From contig CABURZ010000009.1 of assembly GCA_902494065.1 (NCBI GenBank), forward strand, positions 1 to 27,315: 27,315 nucleotides of DNA, given 5' to 3'. The notes under the pieces were generated by a model. It was not told the DNA's origin. It searched no databases and saw nothing but the letters and a program-made list of their open reading frames with translations. The DNA is from an uncultured Sneathia sp. (GTDB lineage Bacteria > Fusobacteriota > Fusobacteriia > Fusobacteriales > Leptotrichiaceae). Each line of letters begins with the position of its first letter. Within the stretch, counting starts at the first letter, position 1. The position numbers were made by a program, and so were the translations under genes. Positions 6,995 to 15,364 of the stretch are shown here, piece by piece.

Positions 6995-8471
6995 AATCTA
7001 TATTCTTTTCTTTCTTTAATGTTGGGAATAGTATGACATCTTTAATTGAATATGAATTAGTAAGAAGCATAGTTAATCTATCTATACCTATACCAAGTCC
7101 ACCTGCTGGTGGCATACCATATTCTAATGCTCTAATATAGTCTAAATCCATATCGCAAGCTTCATCATCACCTTGATTTTTCTTTTCAACTTGATCAGCA
7201 AATCTTGCCTTTTGTTCAACAGGATCATTTAATTCTGAATATGCATTTCCATATTCACGTCCTGTCATAAATAGTTCAAATCTGTCTACCCAAACATCAC
7301 TATTATATGAATTTTTAGATAAAGGTGATATTTCTTTTGGATAAGTCGTAATAAAAGTAGGATTTATTAATGTATTTTCAACCTTTTCTTCAAATAAAAG
7401 ATTTAGTATACCATATTTAGTATATTTAGTTTTTTCATCTAATTCTATATCTAAACTTTTAGCAAAATTTATCGCTTCTTCATCTGATTGAATTTTTTCT
7501 ATGTCAAATCCAGTTTTTTCTTTTACTATATCTGCCATTTTAATTCTTTTCCATGGTTTAGCAAGATTTATAGTTTGCCCATCATATTCAATTTCATATT
7601 TTCCATATAATTCGTAAGTAAGTGATGAAATTAAATCTTCAGTTAAATCCATCATTGTATTAAAGTCTGCATATGCTTGATATAGTTCCATCATAGTAAA
7701 TTCAGGATTATGTTTAATTGAAAGACCTTCATTTCTGAATGATCTATTTATTTCAAATACTTTTTCAAATCCTCCTACTAATAGTCTTTTTAAATAAAGT
7801 TCAGGAGCTATTCTTAAATACATTTCTTGATCTAATGCATTATGAAAAGTTTTAAAAGGTTTAGCAGCAGCACCACTAACTAGTGGATGTAACATAGGAG
7901 TTTCTACTTCATAAAATCCTTTATTTGTTAAGTACTTTCTGATGTAATTTACAATTTGAAATCTCTTTTTCATAGTTTCCATTACGTCATCATTCATGAT
8001 AAGGTCAACATATCTTTGTCTATATCTTAAATCCACATCAGTTAAACCATGAACTTTATCGGGTAGTGGACGTATATTTTTAGATAAGACTGTATATTTT
8101 TTTGCTCTTATTGTAAGTTCTCCAGTTTGAGTGTAAAATAGTGTTCCAGATAAACCTATAAAATCACCAACACTAAGATTTTTGAATATTTCATATTCAT
8201 CTTCACCAACTTCATTTTTTGAAACATAAAATTGTATTTTACCAGTTTGATCTTTAAGATGTGCAAATCCATTTTTACCCATTCTTCTGTATGAAACAAT
8301 ACGTCCAGCAGTGATAAATGTTCTAGATTCATCATCTTTATTATCTAATATATCTTTTATAGAGTCTTTTTTATCAAAAAATCTTCCATAAGGTTCTAGT
8401 CCCATATCTCTGAGTTCTTGAACTTTTTTAAGTTTTTCCCCTATGATATAGCTTGTTGTTTGTTCAGCCAT
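6993..8471 (-). CDS. lysS: Lysyl-tRNA synthetase, class II
   Basis: A 492-residue cytoplasmic enzyme that charges tRNA-Lys. An N-terminal OB-fold anticodon-binding domain spans about 55-130. The class II core shows motif 1 around KGFYEVETPML (184-194), motif 2 FRNEGLSIKHNPEF (245-258) and motif 3 GIGIDRLTM (460-468). Length is normal for the family. The start overlaps the end of the preceding DUF1934-like gene by 8 bases and has AAGGAGA upstream. It is last in the rlmH operon and ends at the shared bidirectional terminator. Confidence 0.97.
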   Translation of the reverse strand: MAEQTTSYIIGEKLKKVQELRDMGLEPYGRFFDKKDSIKDILDNKDDESRTFITAGRIVSYRRMGKNGFAHLKDQTGKIQFYVSKNEVGEDEYEIFKNLSVGDFIGLSGTLFYTQTGELTIRAKKYTVLSKNIRPLPDKVHGLTDVDLRYRQRYVDLIMNDDVMETMKKRFQIVNYIRKYLTNKGFYEVETPMLHPLVSGAAAKPFKTFHNALDQEMYLRIAPELYLKRLLVGGFEKVFEINRSFRNEGLSIKHNPEFTMMELYQAYADFNTMMDLTEDLISSLTYELYGKYEIEYDGQTINLAKPWKRIKMADIVKEKTGFDIEKIQSDEEAINFAKSLDIELDEKTKYTKYGILNLLFEEKVENTLINPTFITTYPKEISPLSKNSYNSDVWVDRFELFMTGREYGNAYSELNDPVEQKARFADQVEKKNQGDDEACDMDLDYIRALEYGMPPAGGLGIGIDRLTMLLTNSYSIKDVILFPTLKKEKNID

Positions 8472-8844
8472 TCTTGTTCTCCTTTATATTCAAATTAATA
8501 TTAATTTGTGCTAAAACTTCATCATTCATAGAATATTCAGTAGCATTAATATTAATTACATTATTGTTAGTTATAAATTTGGTAGTATGTATTTTTGTGT
8601 GGACAGTCATATTATTTAGTGTTAATAAAGAAATTGTTTCATTATTAAGAGAAAAAGTTTTAGTATAACTAAGATCATCTTCCTTTTTTATAGTTAAACT
8701 ATTTTTATCTAACTTTAAAGTTAAATTTTGATTATCACATTTTAAAGTATTATCGTCAAATCTTTTAAAATTAAGATTTAATGAATGTGTTTCGTTTGTC
8801 CCATTATAATACACAAAACTACTTTCTATATCAATATTTATCAT
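8464..8844 (-). CDS. DUF1934-like (YwiB-type) small beta-barrel protein
   Basis: A 126-residue protein without signal peptide or membrane segment. It is rich in alternating hydrophobic and polar residues, with Asn, Ile and Thr dominant. The succession of beta-strand-like segments, including MTVHTKIHTTKFITNNN and a C-terminal AQININLNIKE, resembles the calycin-like DUF1934 family. The resemblance is by pattern only, so the call is tentative. It lies between the DUF1292-like gene (2 bases between the codons, with GAGGA overlapping the upstream end) and lysS (8-base overlap), so it is surely translated in this operon. No function is known. Confidence 0.6.
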   Translation of the reverse strand: MINIDIESSFVYYNGTNETHSLNLNFKRFDDNTLKCDNQNLTLKLDKNSLTIKKEDDLSYTKTFSLNNETISLLTLNNMTVHTKIHTTKFITNNNVININATEYSMNDEVLAQININLNIKENKNG

Positions 8845-8847
8845 GCA

Positions 8848-9336
8848 TTAATCCTCTTCATCGTCAAGTAATTCGTCTATAAAACTATCATCGTCTAAAT
8901 CAGAATAATTTTTTAAATTATCATTATCATCATCATTATCATCGTCTTCTAATATATTGTCATCTAATCCATCTGAATCAAAGTCATAATCAAAATCATG
9001 CTTATCTGAGCTAACAAAGTTATCAAATTCGTCATTATCATTGTTATTTCCTTCAATATATTTAGATTCATATTCGTAATCATCATCAATAGCACCAAAA
9101 TCAGGGTCTTCGTCTAACTCTTGTCTTTGGAAGTAATCAAAAACTAATTCTTCTTCTTCTTCGTCAAGAGGGTAAATTTCTTCTTCATCTTCATCAACCC
9201 TAAAAGCCTTTTTTTGTCCATATTCGCTTTCTGCAATAATATATTCGTTATCTTTTATTTTAACATTTCCTATACATGTAAAGTATTCTGTTTCTCCATC
9301 AATAGTGTAAGTAAACTCATCGTCGTATGAGTACAT
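8848..9336 (-). CDS. DUF1292-like protein with long acidic C-terminal tail
   Basis: 162 residues. Residues about 5-70 (FTYTIDGETEYFTCIGNVKI through DEEEEELVFDYF) match the general form of DUF1292, a small beta-rich domain common in Firmicutes and relatives next to RNA and DNA metabolism genes. Residues about 75-162 are almost all Asp, Glu, Asn and Ser with few hydrophobics and look intrinsically disordered. The tail DNA is built from GAT/GAA-type triplets, a likely place for length variation. The ATG has GGAGG upstream, which overlaps the rlmH stop region. Function unknown. Confidence 0.65.
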   Translation of the reverse strand: MYSYDDEFTYTIDGETEYFTCIGNVKIKDNEYIIAESEYGQKKAFRVDEDEEEIYPLDEEEEELVFDYFQRQELDEDPDFGAIDDDYEYESKYIEGNNNDNDEFDNFVSSDKHDFDYDFDSDGLDDNILEDDDNDDDNDNLKNYSDLDDDSFIDELLDDEED

Positions 9337-9348
9337 CTAAAACCTCCA

Positions 9349-9807
9349 TTATTTGTGATATTTTATATTATTTATTATACAAATAGCTCTGTATAATTGC
9401 TCTAATAGTATTAGTCTAAATAGCTGATGAGGAAAAGTAAAATCAGAAAAAGATAATTTATAATCACAAACTTTTTTTACTTTTTCATTAACTCCTTTAG
9501 AACCTCCTATTATAAAGGATATGGTGCTATTTTGAATAGTTAAATCAGAAATTTTTTTAGCTAATTTTTCTGAAGTCATTTTATTCCCATTTATATCTAA
9601 AAGAATATTAAAACTTTTATTTTTTTCTAAAAAATTTAAAATTCTATCAGATTCAATATCTATAGAAGTATTATTATCTACTTCTTCTTGTAATTGAACT
9701 ATATTTAATTTAATATATTTAGATAAGCGTTTAGAATACTCTTCTATGCCGTCTAAAATATATTTTTCTTTTATTTTACCAATTGCTAGTATATTAATTT
9801 TCAGCAT
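9349..9807 (-). CDS. rlmH: 23S rRNA (pseudouridine1915-N3)-methyltransferase
   Basis: A 152-residue SPOUT-family enzyme that methylates pseudouridine 1915 in helix 69 of 23S rRNA on the assembled ribosome. The N-terminus MLKINILAIGKIKEKYI, the AdoMet-site motif FIIGGSKGV in the trefoil knot, the FPHQLFRLILLEQLYRA helix and the terminal YHK are all characteristic. The length is standard. It is the first gene of the group rlmH-DUF1292-DUF1934-lysS and has its own promoter just upstream; GGTAGGAT precedes the ATG. Confidence 0.95.
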   Translation of the reverse strand: MLKINILAIGKIKEKYILDGIEEYSKRLSKYIKLNIVQLQEEVDNNTSIDIESDRILNFLEKNKSFNILLDINGNKMTSEKLAKKISDLTIQNSTISFIIGGSKGVNEKVKKVCDYKLSFSDFTFPHQLFRLILLEQLYRAICIINNIKYHK

Positions 9808-9821
9808 CTATATCCTACCTT

Positions 9822-9849
9822 ATTATACATATTTTAAAAAAAATTACAA
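9822..9849 (-). promoter_or_regulatory. Promoter of the rlmH-lysS operon
   Basis: On the - strand, TTGTAA (9849-9844) and a perfect TATAAT (9827-9822) are 16 bases apart, in the 49-base gap between the mutL stop and the rlmH start. No terminator is visible after mutL, so read-through from mutL is also possible. Confidence 0.65.
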
Positions 9850-9856
9850 GTAAATT

Positions 9857-11500
9857 TTATACTTTTCTTTTTGACATTTTATCTAGATCATTTTTTGTAA
9901 CACTAGATATAATAGGACGACCATGTGGGCAGTTGTATTTATTGATCTTATGCAACTGTGATATTAAGTTTTGCATTTCATTAAAACTTAATTTTTGCCC
10001 AGCCATTATAGAAGATCTACAAGCCATAGAGATAATTATTTTTTCTCTAATATCTACAACTTCCTTATTATCCATCAAACACTCAATAATACTTTTAATA
10101 ATTTTCTGATTAGAAGAACGAAGTTCAAAATCTGGAACGCTACGTAGAATTATTTCGTTTTCACTAATTTCATCTATTTCAAATTGAAAGTCATTAAATA
10201 TTTGTATGTTGCTAAATAAAGTGCTTTTTTCTGTGGTTGTTAGTTCTATTATTTCTGGTATTAAAAGTTGTTTTTTGCTCATAGTTTGGTTGTAGTATTT
10301 ATTTTTTAATTTTTCATATGTAATACGCTCATGCATTGCATGTTGATCATAAAAATCAATACTGTTTATATTTTGTACTATTATATATGTATCAAATACT
10401 TGTCCAAGTATATTATATTTCTTAGTTATTTCTTCTTTTTCAATATTAAATAGAACATTAGGAGTATAATCAGTAGTATTTATTATTTTAGGCTCACTTA
10501 TACTAATTTCTTCTATTTTAGGTGGCGTATAATTTTTTCTATCATCTTCATAAAAAAACTCTTCTATGCTAGTTCTGATTTGTTTGTATACAATTTTGTC
10601 ATCTGAAAATTTAATAATTTTTTTTGAAGGATGTACATTTACATCAACTTCATTAGGATCTAAATTATATAGTATTATTGCAAAAGGGAATTTGTGTGTC
10701 ATTAATTTGGTGTAGTATCCATCAATTACAGCACGCTCTATTACATTAGATTTGCAATATCTGTTATTAACATAGGTATAAATGTAATTTTTAGTTCCTC
10801 TATAAATTTCAGAATTTCCTAAATAACCATATTTAAATTTTTTTAAATTTTTAAAAATATTTTTACCAAGTAATTCTAAAATAGTATTATCCATACCAGA
10901 TCCAGTTGTTGTAAAAATTTTTTTGTTATCTATAAATAGTTTTGTTGATATATTGAAATTAGATAATGCAAGTTTAATTAAAATATCTTTAATAGCAGTT
11001 ATTTCTGTTTGATCTTTTCTTAAAAATTTTTTTCTAGCAGGTGTATTATAGAATAGATCTCTAATTTCAATGATGCACCCAGTTTTCATGGCGACCATGC
11101 TATCGTCTATAATATTTCCGCCAAATACAGTTATTTTAGTACCTAGTTTATCATCTTTAGTTTTAGAAGATAAATTCATCTTTGAAACAGCAGAAATTGA
11201 AGCAAGAGCTTCACCTCTAAATCCAAAAGTTTTTAAATTAAAAATATCTTCTTTAGTTTTTAGCTTTGATGTTGCATGTCTTTGTATGCAAAGATAAACG
11301 TCGTCAGGACTCATACCAACACCATCATCTATTATTTTAAAATAACTTAAATCACTTTTTATATGTATTTCTATATTTTTGCAGTTAGCATCTACGCTAT
11401 TTTCATAAAGTTCTTTTATCATAGATGCCGGATTTTCTACAACCTCTCCAGCAGCAATAATATTTGAAACATTTTCATCTAAAATTTTAATAAGACTCAT
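9857..11500 (-). CDS. mutL: DNA mismatch repair protein MutL with endonuclease motif
   Basis: 547 residues. The N-terminal GHKL ATPase has the catalytic Glu30 and Asn34 (KELYENSVDA), DDGVGM (58-63) and GFRGEAL (93-99). After a linker at about 330-365, the C-terminal dimerisation domain carries DQHAMHERITYE (385-396), the DQHA(X)2E(X)4E endonuclease motif. It also has ACRSSI and CPHGRPI (524-530). Hence this MutL should nick DNA itself, as in organisms without MutH. GAGGTGAT is its ribosome binding site, directly behind the 6S-like RNA terminator. No separate promoter is visible, so transcription probably reads through from upstream. Confidence 0.96.
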   Translation of the reverse strand: MSLIKILDENVSNIIAAGEVVENPASMIKELYENSVDANCKNIEIHIKSDLSYFKIIDDGVGMSPDDVYLCIQRHATSKLKTKEDIFNLKTFGFRGEALASISAVSKMNLSSKTKDDKLGTKITVFGGNIIDDSMVAMKTGCIIEIRDLFYNTPARKKFLRKDQTEITAIKDILIKLALSNFNISTKLFIDNKKIFTTTGSGMDNTILELLGKNIFKNLKKFKYGYLGNSEIYRGTKNYIYTYVNNRYCKSNVIERAVIDGYYTKLMTHKFPFAIILYNLDPNEVDVNVHPSKKIIKFSDDKIVYKQIRTSIEEFFYEDDRKNYTPPKIEEISISEPKIINTTDYTPNVLFNIEKEEITKKYNILGQVFDTYIIVQNINSIDFYDQHAMHERITYEKLKNKYYNQTMSKKQLLIPEIIELTTTEKSTLFSNIQIFNDFQFEIDEISENEIILRSVPDFELRSSNQKIIKSIIECLMDNKEVVDIREKIIISMACRSSIMAGQKLSFNEMQNLISQLHKINKYNCPHGRPIISSVTKNDLDKMSKRKV

Positions 11501-11510
11501 ATATCACCTC

Positions 11511-11705
11511 AAAAAAAACTAGAGTTAGTACAGAAATTTTTGGTTGCCTTTTACAATAAGACAAGTGGCAGGTATTTAAATTGTACGTACAGAATCCGTT
11601 TAAGCTTATTATCTTTCGTGATTAGCCTGAGGCATACAATTCAGGGACACCCCCAGTAAATATGAGTAAAGCCCAAAAATTTATAGTACTCGTAACTCTA
11701 GTATA
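11511..11705 (-). ncRNA. ssrS: 6S-like regulatory RNA
   Basis: The 237-base gap between aspS and mutL holds a rod-shaped RNA of about 195 nt on the - strand. The two ends pair perfectly (11693-11702 with 11518-11527), followed by GTAC with GTAC (11686-11689 with 11528-11531) and a further 10-bp helix (11673-11682 with 11534-11543). A more weakly paired middle and an inner helix (11635-11641 with 11579-11585) lead to the apex. The closing stem is followed by seven U, so it may double as terminator. Length, rod shape, strong own promoter and location after hisS-aspS (as B. subtilis bsrA follows aspS) point to 6S RNA, which binds the housekeeping RNA polymerase holoenzyme. The primary sequence alone does not prove it. 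Confidence 0.72.
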
Positions 11706-11711
11706 TTATTT

Positions 11712-11740
11712 ATTATATCAGTTAAATAATAAATTGTCTA
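11712..11740 (-). promoter_or_regulatory. Promoter of the 6S-like RNA
   Basis: On the - strand, TAGACA (11740-11735) and a perfect TATAAT (11717-11712) are separated by 17 bases. The first three bases of the -35 element are the aspS stop codon. Transcription would start near 11705, just before the terminal stem of the RNA. Confidence 0.82.
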
Positions 11741-13465
11741 TAATTTTTTTAATAGTAGTTCTTTTTCCAATTGATTAATATCAACTTCTGCTGGAGCACC
11801 AGTTAATAGGTCTTGTCCCTTGTTTGTCTTAGGAAATGGAATGACTTCTTTTATAGAAGTTTCGTTTAACATAACCATAAGCCATCTATCAATACCAAAT
11901 GCAATTCCTCCGTGAGGTGGAACTCCGTACTTTAGAGCCTCTAATAGGAATCCAAATTTATCAACTTGATCTTCTCTTGAAATTAGCAGTCTATCAAATA
12001 CTAAACTTTGTAGTTCAGAGTCATGTATTCTTATACCTCCCCCACCAATTTCAAATCCATTTAATACCATATCATATGTATCTGATTTAATATTAGATAA
12101 TTCATTTTTTTCTAATAATGGTATATCTTCTGTTTTCAACATAGTAAATGGATGGTGGCAAGCCTTGTATCTATTTTCTTCTTCACTAAATTCAAACATA
12201 GGAAAATCAACTACCCATAAGAAATTAAACTTATTTTTATCAATTAAATCTAAGTCATTAGCTATTTTTAAACGAAGTGCACCAAGTGAACTTAAAACTA
12301 TATCTTTTTTACCAGAGATAATTAAAGCTGTTTGGTTATTTCTAAGTTTTAATTTTTCTTCTAAAGATTTAATAGTTTTTTCACCAAAAAACTTTGAAAT
12401 AGGTGAACTAATTTCATCATTTTCTTTTTTTATAAAAGCAAGCCCTTTTGCGTTAAAGTAAGATTTTACGTACTCTTCATAATCTTTCAAATTCTTTCTA
12501 GAAAAAACTTTATCAGCTACTATAGCTTTAATATATTCTGCCTCATCAAATACACTAAATCCTTTTCCTTTTACAATATCTTTAATGTCTATTAATTGCA
12601 TATCAAATCTTGTATCAGGTTTATCTGATCCATAAAATTCTAATGCATGGTCATATGACATTCTTGGAAAAGTGTAGTCTATAGTTTTATCAGTCACAGC
12701 ATTGAAAACTTTTTTTGCTAATTTTTCCATTAGATTTAATACATCTTCTTGATGTATAAATGACATTTCTATATCTAATTGAGTAAATTCAGGTTGTCTA
12801 TCAGCTCTTAAATCTTCATCTCTAAAGCATTTAGCAAATTGATAATATTTATCTATTCCAGAAATCATTAATAACTGTTTAAATAATTGTGGTGATTGTG
12901 GAAGAGCATAAAAACTACCTTTTTGTATTCTACTTGGGACTATAAAATCTCTTGCACCTTCAGGAGTAGCTTTAGCTAAAACTGGAGTATCAATGTCAAG
13001 AAAACCATTTTGATTCATAAATTCTCTAACAGTAAATATTAAAGTGTTACGTTTTATTAAATTATTTAACATTCTTTTTGATCTTAAATCAAGGTATTTA
13101 TATTTTAATCTTAGTCCTTCATTTATTTCACGTGTATCAGATATTTCAAAAGGTAGAGGACTAGATTTACTTAAAATATTAATGGAATGAGCTAAAACTT
13201 CAATATCTCCAGTTTCTAACTTTGGATTTTTAGAAGAACGCTCAAAAACTTCTCCTTCAACTTGAATAACATATTCACTTTTTATATCATTTACTTTTTT
13301 TACTAAATCATCTTTAACTAAAATTTGAGTTATTCCGTAGCGATCACGAAGATCTATAAATGCAAAATTCCCTAAATTTCTAACTGTTGCAACCCAACCT
13401 GATAGAGTAACTTTTGATCCTACATCACTTAAACGTAGTTCATTTAATTTATGAGTTCTATACAT
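11738..13465 (-). CDS. aspS: Aspartyl-tRNA synthetase
   Basis: 575 residues, bacterial type. An N-terminal OB-fold (GWVATVRNLGNFAFIDLRDR) is followed by a class II core with QSPQLFKQLLM, motif 2 FRDEDLRADRQPEF (214-227), a GAD-type insertion at about 280-410 and motif 3 GIAFGIDRWLM (520-530). In the anticodon-binding loop it has Leu after VRN, where tRNA-nondiscriminating enzymes often have His. This hints at a discriminating enzyme, consistent with free asparagine made by the AsnA encoded nearby, but it is only an inference. The start overlaps the hisS end by 8 bases. Its stop codon lies in the 6S-like RNA promoter. Confidence 0.97.
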   Translation of the reverse strand: MYRTHKLNELRLSDVGSKVTLSGWVATVRNLGNFAFIDLRDRYGITQILVKDDLVKKVNDIKSEYVIQVEGEVFERSSKNPKLETGDIEVLAHSINILSKSSPLPFEISDTREINEGLRLKYKYLDLRSKRMLNNLIKRNTLIFTVREFMNQNGFLDIDTPVLAKATPEGARDFIVPSRIQKGSFYALPQSPQLFKQLLMISGIDKYYQFAKCFRDEDLRADRQPEFTQLDIEMSFIHQEDVLNLMEKLAKKVFNAVTDKTIDYTFPRMSYDHALEFYGSDKPDTRFDMQLIDIKDIVKGKGFSVFDEAEYIKAIVADKVFSRKNLKDYEEYVKSYFNAKGLAFIKKENDEISSPISKFFGEKTIKSLEEKLKLRNNQTALIISGKKDIVLSSLGALRLKIANDLDLIDKNKFNFLWVVDFPMFEFSEEENRYKACHHPFTMLKTEDIPLLEKNELSNIKSDTYDMVLNGFEIGGGGIRIHDSELQSLVFDRLLISREDQVDKFGFLLEALKYGVPPHGGIAFGIDRWLMVMLNETSIKEVIPFPKTNKGQDLLTGAPAEVDINQLEKELLLKKL

Positions 13466-14693
13466 GGTTAAATACTCCTTTCAATTCATTTAATGGTATA
13501 TTTTTTTGTTCACTAGTTTTAAAGTTTTTTAGAGATATAGTTTTAGTGTCATATTCATCTTGACCTAAAATTATTACATAATCTGCATTAATTTTATTTG
13601 CTTTTTTCATTTGTGAATTAAAATTTTTAATCGAATATTCATAATTTATTTCTATATCACTATCATGTAATTCATTTAGAACATCAAATAAATAATCTTT
13701 TGTTTCATCAAAATATATTATATAAACCTTTTTATGCTTTTTAGGTATTAAATTTTCATCTAGTAGCAATGAAATACGCTCAATACCCGCTGCAAATCCT
13801 ATTGCAGGGACAGACTTTGTAGATAAAGTTTCTATTAATTTATCATATCTACCTCCACCTAAAACTGTAGCTTGTGCACCAAGTAGACTAGATTTTATTT
13901 CAAATACAGTATCAGAGTAGTAGTCAAGACCACGTACTAGCTTATTATTTACTATATATTTAACTTTAAATTTATCTAAGTAGTATAGAACAGATTTAAA
14001 GTAGTCACTACTTTCTTCATCAAAAAAATCATATAAATTAGGTGCATTTTCTACTATTTTGTCATCTTCTTTAGAATCTAATACACGAAGAGGATTTTTG
14101 TAGCAACGAATTTTTGAATTTTCTGATAAATTTTCATAATTAGAAATCAAGTATTCTTGTAATGCTTTAATATATTTTTTTCTTGATTCTATGTTACCTA
14201 GGCTATTTATTTCAACTGTTAAATCTTTTAAACCTAATTTTTCTAAAAATTCAACTCCCATAGAAATTATACTTGCGTCTAACATAGGATTTCTAATGCC
14301 AAAGCATTCAATACCTACTTGGTTAAATTCACGAAATCTTCCTTTTTGTGGAGCTTCATATCTGTACATAGATCCGAAATAAAACCATTTAGTGCATGCT
14401 TGTATATTGTATAACTTAGCATCTAAAAATGCTCTAACAACTCCAGCAGTTCCCTCAGGTCTAAGTGCTACTGATCTTCCACCTTTATCTGTAAATGTAT
14501 ACATTTCTTTTGAAACAACATCTGTTTCATCACCAACAGAACGTTTAAAAAGATCTAATTCTTCTAGTATGGGTGTTATAATACGTGAATAACCATATTT
14601 TTTAAATACTTTTGTAGATGTATCAGTTATAAATTCATATTTATCCATATTAGTATAATGTATATCTTTCATTCCCTTTAAAATTTGTATCAT
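13458..14693 (-). CDS. hisS: Histidyl-tRNA synthetase
   Basis: A 411-residue class II synthetase that charges tRNA-His. It begins with IQILKGMKDI and has RPEGTAGVVRAF (motif 2 lead-in), RYEAPQKGRFREFNQVGIE, the HisA signature GLDYYSDTVFE, GGGRYDKL and PAIGFAAGIER (motif 3), then an anticodon-binding domain over roughly the last 90 residues. Its start overlaps the tmk stop by one base (TAATG) and its end overlaps aspS by 8 bases, so translation is likely coupled. The hisS-aspS pair is also found in Firmicutes. Confidence 0.97.
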   Translation of the reverse strand: MIQILKGMKDIHYTNMDKYEFITDTSTKVFKKYGYSRIITPILEELDLFKRSVGDETDVVSKEMYTFTDKGGRSVALRPEGTAGVVRAFLDAKLYNIQACTKWFYFGSMYRYEAPQKGRFREFNQVGIECFGIRNPMLDASIISMGVEFLEKLGLKDLTVEINSLGNIESRKKYIKALQEYLISNYENLSENSKIRCYKNPLRVLDSKEDDKIVENAPNLYDFFDEESSDYFKSVLYYLDKFKVKYIVNNKLVRGLDYYSDTVFEIKSSLLGAQATVLGGGRYDKLIETLSTKSVPAIGFAAGIERISLLLDENLIPKKHKKVYIIYFDETKDYLFDVLNELHDSDIEINYEYSIKNFNSQMKKANKINADYVIILGQDEYDTKTISLKNFKTSEQKNIPLNELKGVFNHV

Positions 14694-15364
14694 TATATAT
14701 TCTCCTTTACAAATTTTATTAATTCTTTTTGAATATTATCAATACTTTTTATCACATTATTATCTACACAGTTAATAACTTTCATATTAAATAGGTTAGC
14801 TACTTTTTTAGCTGTTTTATATGCACGCTTTTTTTGTATTTCATCTGATTCTAAAATGTCTAATTCTTTTTGTCCAGTTATTTTGTTTAGTCTGTTTTTT
14901 ATCAGTTTATTAGAATATTCAAAAGGCATATCAAGTAATATCATTACATCAGGAGTTGGTAGACCAAATTTATTCCATTCAAGGTCTATAAGCCATGACT
15001 TATATTCCAAAAATTTATCTTCATCTAAAATTCTATTTCCTTGATGTATTAAATTAGATATTGTATATCTATCAGATATTATTATGTATCCATTATTATA
15101 GTATTTTTCCCACTCTTTTTTAAAGGATGCATATCTATCAATAGCAAAAAAAGTAGAAGATGCAAAAACATTAACATTTTCATTTGCACCAAATTCACCA
15201 GCTAGATACATTTTAACTGGAAAACTTGCATTACTTTTGTAATTTGGAAAAGATATTTTTACAACTTTATAACCTAAATTTAATAAATTTTCATATAGAA
15301 GATTTGTTTGTGTTTGTTTACCGCTACCGTCAGTACCTTCTATAATAATTAATTTTCCTATCAT
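14693..15364 (-). CDS. tmk: Thymidylate kinase (dTMP kinase)-like
   Basis: A 223-residue P-loop kinase expected to convert dTMP to dTDP. The P-loop EGTDGSGKQTQT (9-20) is the variant with Lys-Gln after SGK found in a clostridial/fusobacterial subgroup, where classical bacterial Tmk has GKTT. A DRYTISNLIHQG segment corresponds to the substrate-binding DRY motif, and PDVMILLDMPFEYSNKLIKNR matches the region before the lid. The stop overlaps hisS and the start overlaps the asnA stop (ATGA), so it sits inside a tight operon. A related deoxynucleoside kinase is a less likely alternative. Confidence 0.85.
   Translation of the reverse strand: MIGKLIIIEGTDGSGKQTQTNLLYENLLNLGYKVVKISFPNYKSNASFPVKMYLAGEFGANENVNVFASSTFFAIDRYASFKKEWEKYYNNGYIIISDRYTISNLIHQGNRILDEDKFLEYKSWLIDLEWNKFGLPTPDVMILLDMPFEYSNKLIKNRLNKITGQKELDILESDEIQKKRAYKTAKKVANLFNMKVINCVDNNVIKSIDNIQKELIKFVKENI

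Noticed and set aside
8870..9030. Simple-sequence repeat or microsatellite of ATC/TCA triplets
   Set aside because: The triplets are imperfect and simply encode the Asp-rich tail of the DUF1292-like protein; no uninterrupted tandem array is present.
11501..11737. Riboswitch or T-box leader controlling mutL
   Set aside because: The ends of the element pair with each other across about 195 nt to form a rod, no T-box or aptamer signature is visible, and the strong promoter with location after aspS fits 6S RNA better.
11899..12461. Plus-strand open frames opposite aspS
   Set aside because: They lack ribosome binding sites and are antisense shadows of a conserved gene.
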